Origin: Haberlea rhodopensis
Taxonomy: Eukaryota > Streptophyta > Magnoliopsida > Lamiales > Gesneriaceae
Direction of reading: 5' to 3'
Length of the DNA: 64,000 nucleotides
Assembly (NCBI GenBank): GCA_907163345.1
Contig: CAJQUN010001078.1
Location: 1 to 64,000, forward strand
In this document: piece after piece, positions 1 through 7,135 of the stretch
Position numbering within the stretch: the first letter of the stretch is position 1
Layout: every line of letters starts with the position of its first letter
Notes under the pieces: model-generated
Seen by the model: only the letters and a program-made list of their open reading frames with translations
What the model was told of the DNA's origin: nothing
The model's database searches: none
Program-made: the position numbers and the translations under genes

Positions 1-217
1 GTTATCACCAATAACCCAACTTCTTTTGATGATGCTCTCACAAGGGCGGAGCTTGCCGAGCTTGGGGTGGGAGCTTATTCTAGTGCTATGCCACCACCGG
101 GTACCGCAACAGAGGCAGACTAATGACAGTTTGAGGCCCCGAGGAGAGCCATTTAAACCTCGTGGTGCCTCGTCATCTTCGCGATTTGGTGGAAAGAAGT
201 ACTTTGGTCAGAAACAG
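1..217 (+). pseudogene. gag: Element B gag, fragment 1 (capsid C-terminal part)
   Basis: Frame 1 from base 1 reads the end of a gypsy gag domain (ITNNP..FDDALTRAELAELGVGAY), matching element A gag at 3130-3340. One extra G around base 100, relative to A and C, shifts the frame and gives a stop at 121-123. The fragment ends at 217, where element A is inserted. The sequence resumes at 9272. The function in an intact copy would be the virus-like particle core protein. Confidence 0.9.
213..217. repeat. Target-site duplication of element A (AACAG), left copy
   Basis: AACAG at 213-217 is repeated at 9267-9271, directly outside the A LTR ends. Five bases is the usual Ty3/Gypsy integrase duplication length. 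Confidence 0.95.
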
Positions 218-728
218 TGTGACATCCCCGAAATGGTTAATTCCTAATTGGTGCATTAATTGTGATTACATGATTAATTATGTGGTAATTGATTATGTGT
301 TGGGATTTATTTATCTTATGTGGAAATGCATGGTCATGTGGATATGGTGACCCGGGATTGCATTTTAGGGTGCATGTGGTGCATGTTGGGTAAATATTAT
401 TGGAAGCATGATTTATTTGCCTTGGTGAGCAATTTATTAGAAATCATGTGTTAATTGATATTTGGTGCATTTTGAGTAAATGCTTTGAAAAAATATCATG
501 TTGGGTGTTTTATACTCCATGAAATTCTTTGGCATGCATTTTAAATTAAAAAAAACTCACTTTTATCATCCAACCCACTCTTCCATCCAACACTTTTAAC
601 TTTACCAAAATCAACACCCAAACCCTTACTTTCCCTTCCCATTTTCGAGCACCAACTTTGGAGTGAAGAGAAGTCCTTGCAAAATCTTATATTGTGGAGT
701 TTGTTGGGTGATTTGAGATCCCCAAGAG

Positions 729-1282
729 GTATGGGTACCTCATGGTTTATTTTGTAAGGTTTTATTTGAGTTTGGTTTGGTTTTGAAGGGTTTAAAATGG
801 GTTTGTGTTGGGTGTTAGGTTTTGGTAATATTTTGGTTGGATGTGGTATATTTGAGTTTGTTATGTTGTTTATTGTTGGGTTTGAGTAGTTGGGTATGGT
901 TGTTGTTGAGTTATGTGGGTTTGTATGGATTTGGGAATGAGAAGGGTGAATAGTGCCCGAATCTCGATTTCCCGCAGCTCGGCGATCGATCGGCGTCCGC
1001 TCGCGATCGATCGCGAGCAACAGGGCTGAGGCAGTAAGCCTCAGCGATCGATCGCGAGCTGAGCGCGATCGATCGGCGAGGCCGCGATCGATCGGCGCTA
1101 GCTCCGCGATCCATCGCGGATTGATGAAAAATGTTGGGCGAGGCAGTGTGTTCTCCGCGATCGATCGGGGCTTGATGGCGATCGATCGCGAGACACCAAA
1201 ATTAATGTTTTTGGGTGTTTTTGTGGGATTTTTGGTATTGGACTATTATTGGGTTCTAATATTGGTATTTGTGAATATGTAG
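729..1282 (+). other. Putative LTR intron 1 of element A 5' LTR
   Basis: This interval begins with GTATGG after CCAAGAG and ends with GAATATGTAG, so it has GT-AG borders resembling plant introns. The equivalent interval is 14945-15500 in C, 10000-10545 in E and 29717-29150 on the minus strand in F, with similar borders and about 550 bp each. In all of them the palindrome cluster lies inside. That it is spliced is an inference. Intron-like absence is seen directly only in the other family, in element G. Confidence 0.5.
982..1190. repeat. GCGATCGATCGC palindrome cluster, A 5' LTR
   Basis: Eight copies of CGATCGATCG, mostly with GC or CG ends (one altered to CGATCCATCG), lie within about 210 bp, separated by unrelated spacers of 6-30 bp. 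Each 12-mer is a perfect palindrome, so it could fold or bind a dimer. The cluster recurs at 7902-8109 in the 3' LTR. Confidence 0.95.
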
Positions 1283-1345
1283 AACCAACCCAGGTGGCAA
1301 CGCAGCCAAGGAATTGAGGTCCAACCACATTCCACATTTGGAAAG

Positions 1346-1362
1346 GTACGTAGTGGACGTAC
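1346..1362 (+). promoter_or_regulatory. GTACGT/ACGTAC inverted repeat at a donor-like site
   Basis: The sequence is GTACGT-AGTGG-ACGTAC, a 6-bp stem with a 5-base spacer. It directly follows GGAAAG, so AAG|GTACGT also fits a 5' splice site. It is followed by CGGGCACCCAACGGTAAC. The same arrangement, with different spacers, is at 8266 (A 3' LTR), 10613 (E), 14006 (D), 15565 and 22478 (C), 29068 and 43404 (F, minus), 30955 and 36545 (G LTRs), 32654 (G interior) and 44741 (B). Its role is unknown. Confidence 0.75.
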
Positions 1363-1627
1363 GGGCACCCAACGGTAACATGTATTTTATATACTCATTG
1401 TTTATGCATTGTGGATGCGAGTATATATGTGGTATTGCATAGTGGATGCATATACATGTAGATTTATGCCATATGAGGTATTGCATAGTGGATGCATATA
1501 CATGGTAAATTATGCATATTGATGTTAGATGCATATTATGATTATTGGATGCACATCCCATGAGTCGTGGTCATCCTTTGATGATTTTAATGCTTGCCGC
1601 TTTTTGTATTGGTTCCGCTAAATGTGA

Positions 1628-1790
1628 AGCGAGGGGTGGGAGCGCCGCATGTCACATTTGAGCGTGGTTGTCATATGGGGCGAGGAAAGGGTATTTGCCG
1701 CTCTCTGTGAAGCGAGGGGTGGGAGCGCCGCATGTCCATTGTAGCGAGGTTATCCTATGCCGCCCATATGAATATAAGCGAGGGGCATTA
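1628..1790 (+). repeat. GCG...CCGC short repeat block in A 5' LTR
   Basis: Two imperfect copies, about 79 bp apart, of a unit starting AAGCGAGGGGTGGGAGCGCC. Within it several GCG...CCGC pairs alternate. The block lies between the GTACGT repeat and the CAGGGACAACC arm. The same block is in the C, B and A 3' LTRs. Confidence 0.7.
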
Positions 1791-1917
1791 AAATACACTG
1801 TGATTGACAGACTAGGGAATGGTGACCAATATGTGGTACAGTTGAGATGGTATATGATATCATGACATGTTTTGGCCATTAAAAATAATCTATTGATTAT
1901 ACTCATGAGTTCTGGTA

Positions 1918-2052
1918 CAGGGACAACCAAACGGGAAGCGTTTGAAATGCACGGGAAACAGGAAGTGTTTCATATTGATCATGCATTTACGCTTTAGCTT
2001 CATATTGTGTTGAATATGAATGATTATTATTGCTCATGTTTGGGGGTTGTCC
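1918..2052 (+). other. CAGGGACAACC ... GGTTGTCC long-range stem in LTR
   Basis: The left arm CAGGGACAACC (1918-1928) pairs with GGTTGTCC (2045-2052). The left arm follows an acceptor-like TGGTACAG and the right arm precedes CTTGTAG|GTACC, which is donor-like. In E the arms are CAGGGACAACC (11761) and GGTTGTTCCTG (11884), where the changed base still allows a G-U pair. The structure is inferred from complementarity only. Confidence 0.55.
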
Positions 2053-2350
2053 TTGTAGGTACCTTTTTGGCATGATAGATGGGCTTGGACGGGTTGAGAC
2101 AGTGAGCTTCACGAGCATCTTTGGTAGATGAAAGGACAGGATTCTTTTGTATAGTGCCTACTCTAGGAGTAGCGTAAAACTATAGTGGACACATTCATTT
2201 GTTGGAATGTAATTAATCCTTTTGGTAGTCCTTTATTTTGGCATGTAAATGCTTAAGGTCATAGACTCAACTTGTTTACTCTACTCTGATCATTTATTTA
2301 GCTCTATTATGCCTTTATTCCGCACTTAAGGATTAGGGTCCTTACATTAG

Positions 2351-2362
2351 TGGTATCAGAGC
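2351..2362 (+). other. Primer-binding site of element A (initiator Met tRNA)
   Basis: TGGTATCAGAGC starts four bases after the 5' LTR end. This is the well-known plant tRNA-iMet primer-binding site used by many Ty1/Copia and Ty3/Gypsy elements to start minus-strand DNA synthesis. Confidence 0.95.
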
Positions 2363-2535
2363 AGTGGTTAGAGAACCCGGGAACGAGTGAAGGGTAGCCT
2401 TAGCATGGTTGGCTAGGTGCTTACATTTGGAGCATGTTTATGCATGTGGTGCATATTACTGTATATCCTGTTATACTAACATGCTTATATCACTCATGTT
2501 ATCTAACGACATGATATATATATTGCTTTGGATTG

Positions 2536-2557
2536 TTGTTAACATTTGTGTTACAGC
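2536..2557 (+). promoter_or_regulatory. Acceptor-like site abutting gag ATG in element A
   Basis: A TTAAC branch-point-like motif is followed by a T-rich run and TGTTACAG|C, with the gag ATG one base further on. Element C has the same site at 16773. F has TGTTGCAG just before its ATG at 42279 (minus), and G has CTAAC then GGTTGCAG ending at 32429. It suggests that gag mRNA is spliced from an LTR donor, which remains an inference. The remaining leader, 2363-2535, shows nothing recognisable. Confidence 0.5.
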
Positions 2558-3671
2558 ATGGCTGCTAATGAGGAAGTCGGAGATGTTGGGAGTGTAAATG
2601 CGAGTATTGGACAGGCTAATCCTCTACCCCCACCGGCTGTGGGGAATGGAACCAGTGGTCCAGTTATTGCTACCGGGTGAGATTAGCTTGACGCAGTTTC
2701 TGTCTTATCATCCGCCCCGGTTTGAGGGGACAGAGTCCGGAGAAGAAGCTGAAGAGTGGTTAGAAAGACTTGAGCAGATCTTTGTATCGGCTCCTTGTGC
2801 TGTGACGGCTTGGCTGAGGCTAGCGGAGTTTCAATTAGCCAAGAAACCACTGATGTGGTGGAGGAGCACAGTAATGGAAATGAGAGCACTGGGTGCTGTG
2901 ATCGACTGGACGCTCTTCAGGACCAGGTTCTTGAACCGATACTTCTCCGCGGCAGCAAGGCAGACAAAAGAGGATGAATTTACCAATCTGAGGCAAGGGA
3001 ACATGACAGTAGCAGACTATGCCACACAGTACTCATCACTACTTAGGTATGTCCCCCATATTGCCTCTGATGGACGTGCCAAGATGAGAAATTTCATGAA
3101 AGGACTGCGACCGGAGCTCTATGACCGGGTTATCATCAATAACCCAACTTCTTTTGATGATGCTCTCACAAGAGCGGAGCTTGCTGAGCTAGGAGTGGGA
3201 GCTTATGCCATGCCACCACCGGTACCGCAACAGAGGCAGACTAGTGACAGTTTGAGGCCTCGGGGTGAGCCATTTAAACCCCGTGGTGCCTCTTCATCTT
3301 CGCGGTATGGTGGAAAGAAATACTTTGGTCAGAAACAGGATGGCAAGAAAGGAAATTGGTCGGCCAATCGAGGATCTTCACAAGGGGATAGGCCGGGAGA
3401 GCCTAGGTGCAACAATTGTGGAGGACCGCATTCTTCAAATAAGTGTCCTGCATGTTATGTCTGTGGCAAGATGGGCCACATTGCTCGGTATTGTCCCACC
3501 AGGGGAGGCCAGTCAGAGTATCAGGGCAACAGGCCAAGGTTTGAGGACAGGACAGTGCAACAGAGGCAGCAGTTTGGGCCTCGTCCGTCGGGAGGTCAGA
3601 CAGTGGGACCACCCCAGGGGCAAGTATATGCACTGACCAGGGAGCAGGCTCAGGCAGCTCCGAGGAGGTGA
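2558..3671 (+). pseudogene. gag: Element A gag, frameshifted
   Basis: Gag forms the particle and binds RNA. The ATG at 2558 (start MAANEEVGDVG) matches the starts of C and F. The frame is lost at 2641-2644, where A has one base more than C. A second frame then runs 2645-3671 through the gag domain (QFLSYHPPRFEGTESGEEAEEW) and two zinc knuckles: CNNCGGPHSSNKC (CX2CX3HX4C) and CYVCGKMGHIARYC (CX2CX4HX4C), at about 3409-3492. A missing base at about 3661, relative to C, shifts the frame back to that of the ATG and pol. In F gag and pol are one continuous frame, so the two changes here are probably mutations, not programmed shifts. Confidence 0.9.
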
Positions 3672-6600
3672 TTGCCGGTACGTGCCATTTATTTACGTAC
3701 CCTGCTTTTGTTTTGATAGATACAGGTGCCTCCCATTCCTTTGTGTCTGTGGGATTTGTGGAAAGACACCATATGCGCACGTCTTCTTTGCCCACGCCTC
3801 TATTGGTCTCGACACCCACTGGAAGAAATGTTGTTGCTGATCAGTTTATGGCAGACTGCCTCATTTATTTGGAGGGCAACGAGTTGAGATCAGACTTGAT
3901 TGTGCTGGGTATGTCAGACTTTGACTGCATCTTGGGAATTGATGTTCTGAACAGATACCAGGCAGTGGTAGATTGCCGGCAGAGAACAGTGAAGTTCAGA
4001 CCTGAGTTGGGCAGTCAGTGGACTTTCTTTGGCAACGGGTCTCGTGCGAAGATTCCGTTGATTTCAGCGATCAAGATGTCTCAGCTGTTGGAACGTGGGC
4101 ACACGGGCTATCTTATTTATGCCGTGGACACGTCTGGAAAGAGTAAAGAACTGAGGGTTGAGGATGTACCAGTTGTGGCAGAATTTGCTGATGTATTTCC
4201 AGAAGGGATCCCAGGATTTCCACCGGCCAGGGAAGTTGAATTTGAGATCGAGTTGCTACCAGGGACATCCGCTATCTCTCGTGCACCTTATAGGATGGCA
4301 CCGGCTGAGTTGAGAGAATTGAAAGAACAGTTGCAGGATCTCTTGGACAAGGGGTATATACGCCCGAGCGTGTCGCCATGGGGCGCACCAGTCCTCTTTG
4401 TGAAGAAGAAGGACGGTTCGATGCGGCTGTGCATCGATTACCGGCAACTGAATAAGGCTACAGTGAAGAATAAGTATCCTCTTCCAAGGATAGACGATTT
4501 GTTTGATCAGTTGCAAGGTACCAGGGTGTATAGCAAGATTGATTTGAGATCCGGGTATCATCAGATTCGGGTCAGAGAGGAAGATGTGCAAAAGACAGCG
4601 TTCCGGACTCGATACGGGCATTATGAGTTCTTGGTGATGCCGTTCGGTGTGACGAACGCCCCGGCCGTCTTTATGAGTCTGATGAACAGAGTGTTTCAGC
4701 CGTATCTTGATCAGTTCGTCATCGTGTTCATTGACGACATTCTTATCTACTCCCGGAGTGAGGAAGATCATGTGAAACACTTGAGGACAGTGCTTCAGAT
4801 TCTCAGAGAGCATCAGTTGTATGCTAAGCTCAGTAAATGCGAGTTTTGGCTGAGCAGTGTAGTGTTTCTGGGGCATGTCATTTCGAGCAGCGGGATATCA
4901 GTGGACCCGAAGAAGATTGAGGCTGTGATGGAGTGGGCTGCCCCCACTTCTGTGCCTGAGATCCGAAGTTTTCTTGGTTTGGCCGGGTATTATCGGCGCT
5001 TTGTTGAGGGCTTTTCGAAGATTGCCAAGCCGCTGACTCAGTTGACTCAGAAGGGTGTGCCTTTCTTTTGGTCAGAAGCTTGTGAGGAGAGCTTCCAAGA
5101 GTTGAAGCACCGGTTGACGACGGCGCCATTGTTAGTGATCCCGACGGAGAACTCCAGATTTGTTCTTTATACTGATGCATCACTGCAGGGCCTTGGATGT
5201 GTTCTGATGCAAGATAAGCATGTGGTAGCTTATGCATCGAGGCAGTTGAAGCCGCATGAGACCAGATATCCAGTTCATGACTTGGAATTGGCGGCTATCA
5301 TCTTCGCCCTGAAGATCTGGAGACATTACTTATATGGCACTTCTTTCACCATATACACGGATCACAAGAGCCTCAAGTTTTTATTCACTCAGGCAGAGCT
5401 GAACATGAGGCAGAGGAGATGGATGGACCTACTCAAGGACTATGATTGCGAGATAGAGTACCATCCGGGGAAAGCCAATTTGACAGCAGACGCTTTGAGC
5501 CGGAAAGTGAGGAGTTCTGCTGAGGACGTCATCCATTTGTCGGCTATGATGACCTCCTATTGTCATCTCGGCTATGATTTTGATATAGATGCATCACCAG
5601 TGTATGTCTCTACCTTATTAACTGAGCCAGATATTTATGAGAATATCAGGAGAGCTCAGAGATCAGATGCTGAGGTTCAGAGATGGTTATCTATAGTGCA
5701 TCTTGGTCAGCCGACGAAGTTCAGAGTGGCCGACGACGGATCTTTGAGATTGGGTAACCGCTGGGTAGTTCCGAGTACGCCGGAGTTGCGTAAGGGGATC
5801 TTGGAACGAGCTCACAGTAGTAGACTTAGCATCCACCCAGGCGGGAAGAAGATGTACAGAGATCTGCGTGGTCAGTTTTGGTGGAAGAGAATGAAGTCCG
5901 ATGTCGTCGCTTTTGTGAAGAGGTGTTTGATCTGCCAGCAGGTTAAGGCAGAGAGACAGAGACCTGGCGGCGAGTTGAGAAGCTTGGAGATACCGAAGTG
6001 GAAGTGGGAGCACATTTCCATGGACTTCGTGACTCACTTGCCGAGGAGTGCTTCAGGCTTCGATGCTATTTGGGTGATTGTGGACAGATTGACCAAGGTA
6101 GCCCACTTTATCCCCTACAGCATGACTTTCACATTTTTGAGGATGGCGCAGTTGTATGTTAGAGATGTGGTGAGATTGCATGGGATCCCCGTTTCTATTG
6201 TGTCAGATCGAGATCCGCGCTTCACATCTCATTTCTGGGAAGGCCTTCAGTCAGCTTTGGGAACTGAGGTCAGATTGAGCACTGCTTATCATCCTCAGAC
6301 AGATGGCCAGACCGAGCGCACTATTCAGACGCTCGAGGACATGTTAAGAGCTTGTGTTTTGGAGTTCGATGCTTCTTGGCAGGATTCAGTGCCTCTGGTA
6401 GAGTTTTCTTATAACAATAGCTACCAGGCAAGTATTCAGATGGCTCCGTTTGAAGCTCTTTATGGCAGACGATGTAGATCACCTTTATGTTGGGACGATT
6501 TGGACAGTAGATCAGTCGGAGGGCCTGAGTTGATCCGGGAAATGGAAGAGAAGATAAAGACTATAAGGCAGAAAATGAAAGCGGCTCAGGACAGACAGGC

Positions 6601-7123
6601 AGCTTATGCAAATAAACGGCGGAGACCGTTAGAGTTTCAGTTGGGAGATAAGGTCTTTTTGAAGATCTCGCCTTTCAGAGGCGTTGTGCGGTTTGGGATG
6701 CGCGGGAAACTGTCTCCGAGGTTTGTGGGACCGTACGAGATTTTGCAGCGCATTGGCACATTGGCTTACCGACTGGCTTTGCCGCCTTCTTTATCTGGTA
6801 TACATGATGTGTTTCATGTATCGATGCTGCGGAAGTATGAGCCGGATCCGTCTCACGTGTTACAGCCTTCCGAAGTTCAGTTAGAGTCAGATATATCTTA
6901 TGTGGAGCGGCCTGTTAGAATTCTGGACAGAGCAGACCGTAGACTTCGGAACAAAGTGATACCGATGATCAAAGTTCAGTGGGATCGCAGGGGTGTCGAG
7001 GAGGCCACGTGGGAGACGGAGCAGCATATGGTGCAGCACTACCCGGAATTATTCTCTGGTATGAGTTTATGTTTAGTTTCTGTTGGGGTAAGTGCATGTG
7101 ATTTCGAGGACGAAATCTTATAA
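3668..7123 (+). CDS. pol: Element A pol: protease-RT-RNase H-integrase-chromodomain
   Basis: An open frame of about 1150 codons, the pol part of a gag-pol polyprotein. The start given is only the beginning of the open frame after the frameshift; no separate pol start is expected. Protease: LIDTGASHSF at about residues 17-26. RT: VKKKDGSMRLCIDYRQLNK near 245 and active site FIDDIL near 354. RNase H: LYTDASLQGLG near 500, then ADALSRK. Integrase: zinc-binding HPGG..CLICQQ at about 720-760, and D, D, E core with MDFVTHL (784), SDRDPRF (843) and TERTIQ (882). GPY/F-like VGPYEIL follows, then a chromodomain-like end (VRILDRADRRLRNK..VQWDRRGVEEATWE, near 1083). The last residues DFEDEIL are encoded by the hairpin preceding the polypurine tract. 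It is nearly identical to C pol. Confidence 0.95.
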   Translation: MIAGTCHLFTYPAFVLIDTGASHSFVSVGFVERHHMRTSSLPTPLLVSTPTGRNVVADQFMADCLIYLEGNELRSDLIVLGMSDFDCILGIDVLNRYQAVVDCRQRTVKFRPELGSQWTFFGNGSRAKIPLISAIKMSQLLERGHTGYLIYAVDTSGKSKELRVEDVPVVAEFADVFPEGIPGFPPAREVEFEIELLPGTSAISRAPYRMAPAELRELKEQLQDLLDKGYIRPSVSPWGAPVLFVKKKDGSMRLCIDYRQLNKATVKNKYPLPRIDDLFDQLQGTRVYSKIDLRSGYHQIRVREEDVQKTAFRTRYGHYEFLVMPFGVTNAPAVFMSLMNRVFQPYLDQFVIVFIDDILIYSRSEEDHVKHLRTVLQILREHQLYAKLSKCEFWLSSVVFLGHVISSSGISVDPKKIEAVMEWAAPTSVPEIRSFLGLAGYYRRFVEGFSKIAKPLTQLTQKGVPFFWSEACEESFQELKHRLTTAPLLVIPTENSRFVLYTDASLQGLGCVLMQDKHVVAYASRQLKPHETRYPVHDLELAAIIFALKIWRHYLYGTSFTIYTDHKSLKFLFTQAELNMRQRRWMDLLKDYDCEIEYHPGKANLTADALSRKVRSSAEDVIHLSAMMTSYCHLGYDFDIDASPVYVSTLLTEPDIYENIRRAQRSDAEVQRWLSIVHLGQPTKFRVADDGSLRLGNRWVVPSTPELRKGILERAHSSRLSIHPGGKKMYRDLRGQFWWKRMKSDVVAFVKRCLICQQVKAERQRPGGELRSLEIPKWKWEHISMDFVTHLPRSASGFDAIWVIVDRLTKVAHFIPYSMTFTFLRMAQLYVRDVVRLHGIPVSIVSDRDPRFTSHFWEGLQSALGTEVRLSTAYHPQTDGQTERTIQTLEDMLRACVLEFDASWQDSVPLVEFSYNNSYQASIQMAPFEALYGRRCRSPLCWDDLDSRSVGGPELIREMEEKIKTIRQKMKAAQDRQAAYANKRRRPLEFQLGDKVFLKISPFRGVVRFGMRGKLSPRFVGPYEILQRIGTLAYRLALPPSLSGIHDVFHVSMLRKYEPDPSHVLQPSEVQLESDISYVERPVRILDRADRRLRNKVIPMIKVQWDRRGVEEATWETEQHMVQHYPELFSGMSLCLVSVGVSACDFEDEIL

Positions 7124-7132
7124 GTAGGGGAG
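7100..7132 (+). other. Hairpin plus polypurine tract of element A
   Basis: GATTTCG-AGGA-CGAAATC (7100-7117) is a 7-bp stem with a purine tetraloop. The polypurine tract AAGTAGGGGAG (7122-7132) follows, ending three bases before the 3' LTR. The tract primes plus-strand DNA synthesis. The hairpin is conserved in all the elements here, including those that do not code for protein at this site. Confidence 0.85.
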
Positions 7133-7135
7133 TAT

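Larger units (their letters stand above)
218..2346 (+). repeat. Element A 5' LTR (family A/B/C)
   Basis: A 2129-bp direct repeat of 7136-9266. In order it holds an AT-rich U3-like part, a TATA-like TTTTATAC near 508-515, a CT-rich leader-like stretch near 565-650, a donor-like GTATGG at 729, a palindrome cluster at 982-1190, an acceptor-like site at 1282, a GTACGT inverted repeat at 1346-1362, short repeats near 1418-1500 and 1628-1790, and a CAGGGACAACC/GGTTGTCC stem at 1918-2052. No convincing protein is encoded. The open frames across the palindrome cluster come from its low stop-codon content. Confidence 0.96.

Noticed and set aside
982..1190. Bacterial origin suggested by HIP1-like GCGATCGC words
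   Set aside because: The clusters lie inside plant-type LTRs with target-site duplications and tRNA-iMet PBS. The repeated unit is GCGATCGATCGC and not HIP1.
2351..2362. Primer-binding sites taken as tRNA gene fragments
   Set aside because: Only 12 bases match the tRNA 3' end, and each lies just after a 5' LTR, as expected for a reverse-transcription primer site.
3655..3675. Programmed frameshift between gag and pol in A
   Set aside because: C and F have gag and pol in one frame at this place, and A lacks a single base relative to C. There is no clear slippery heptamer or following structure.
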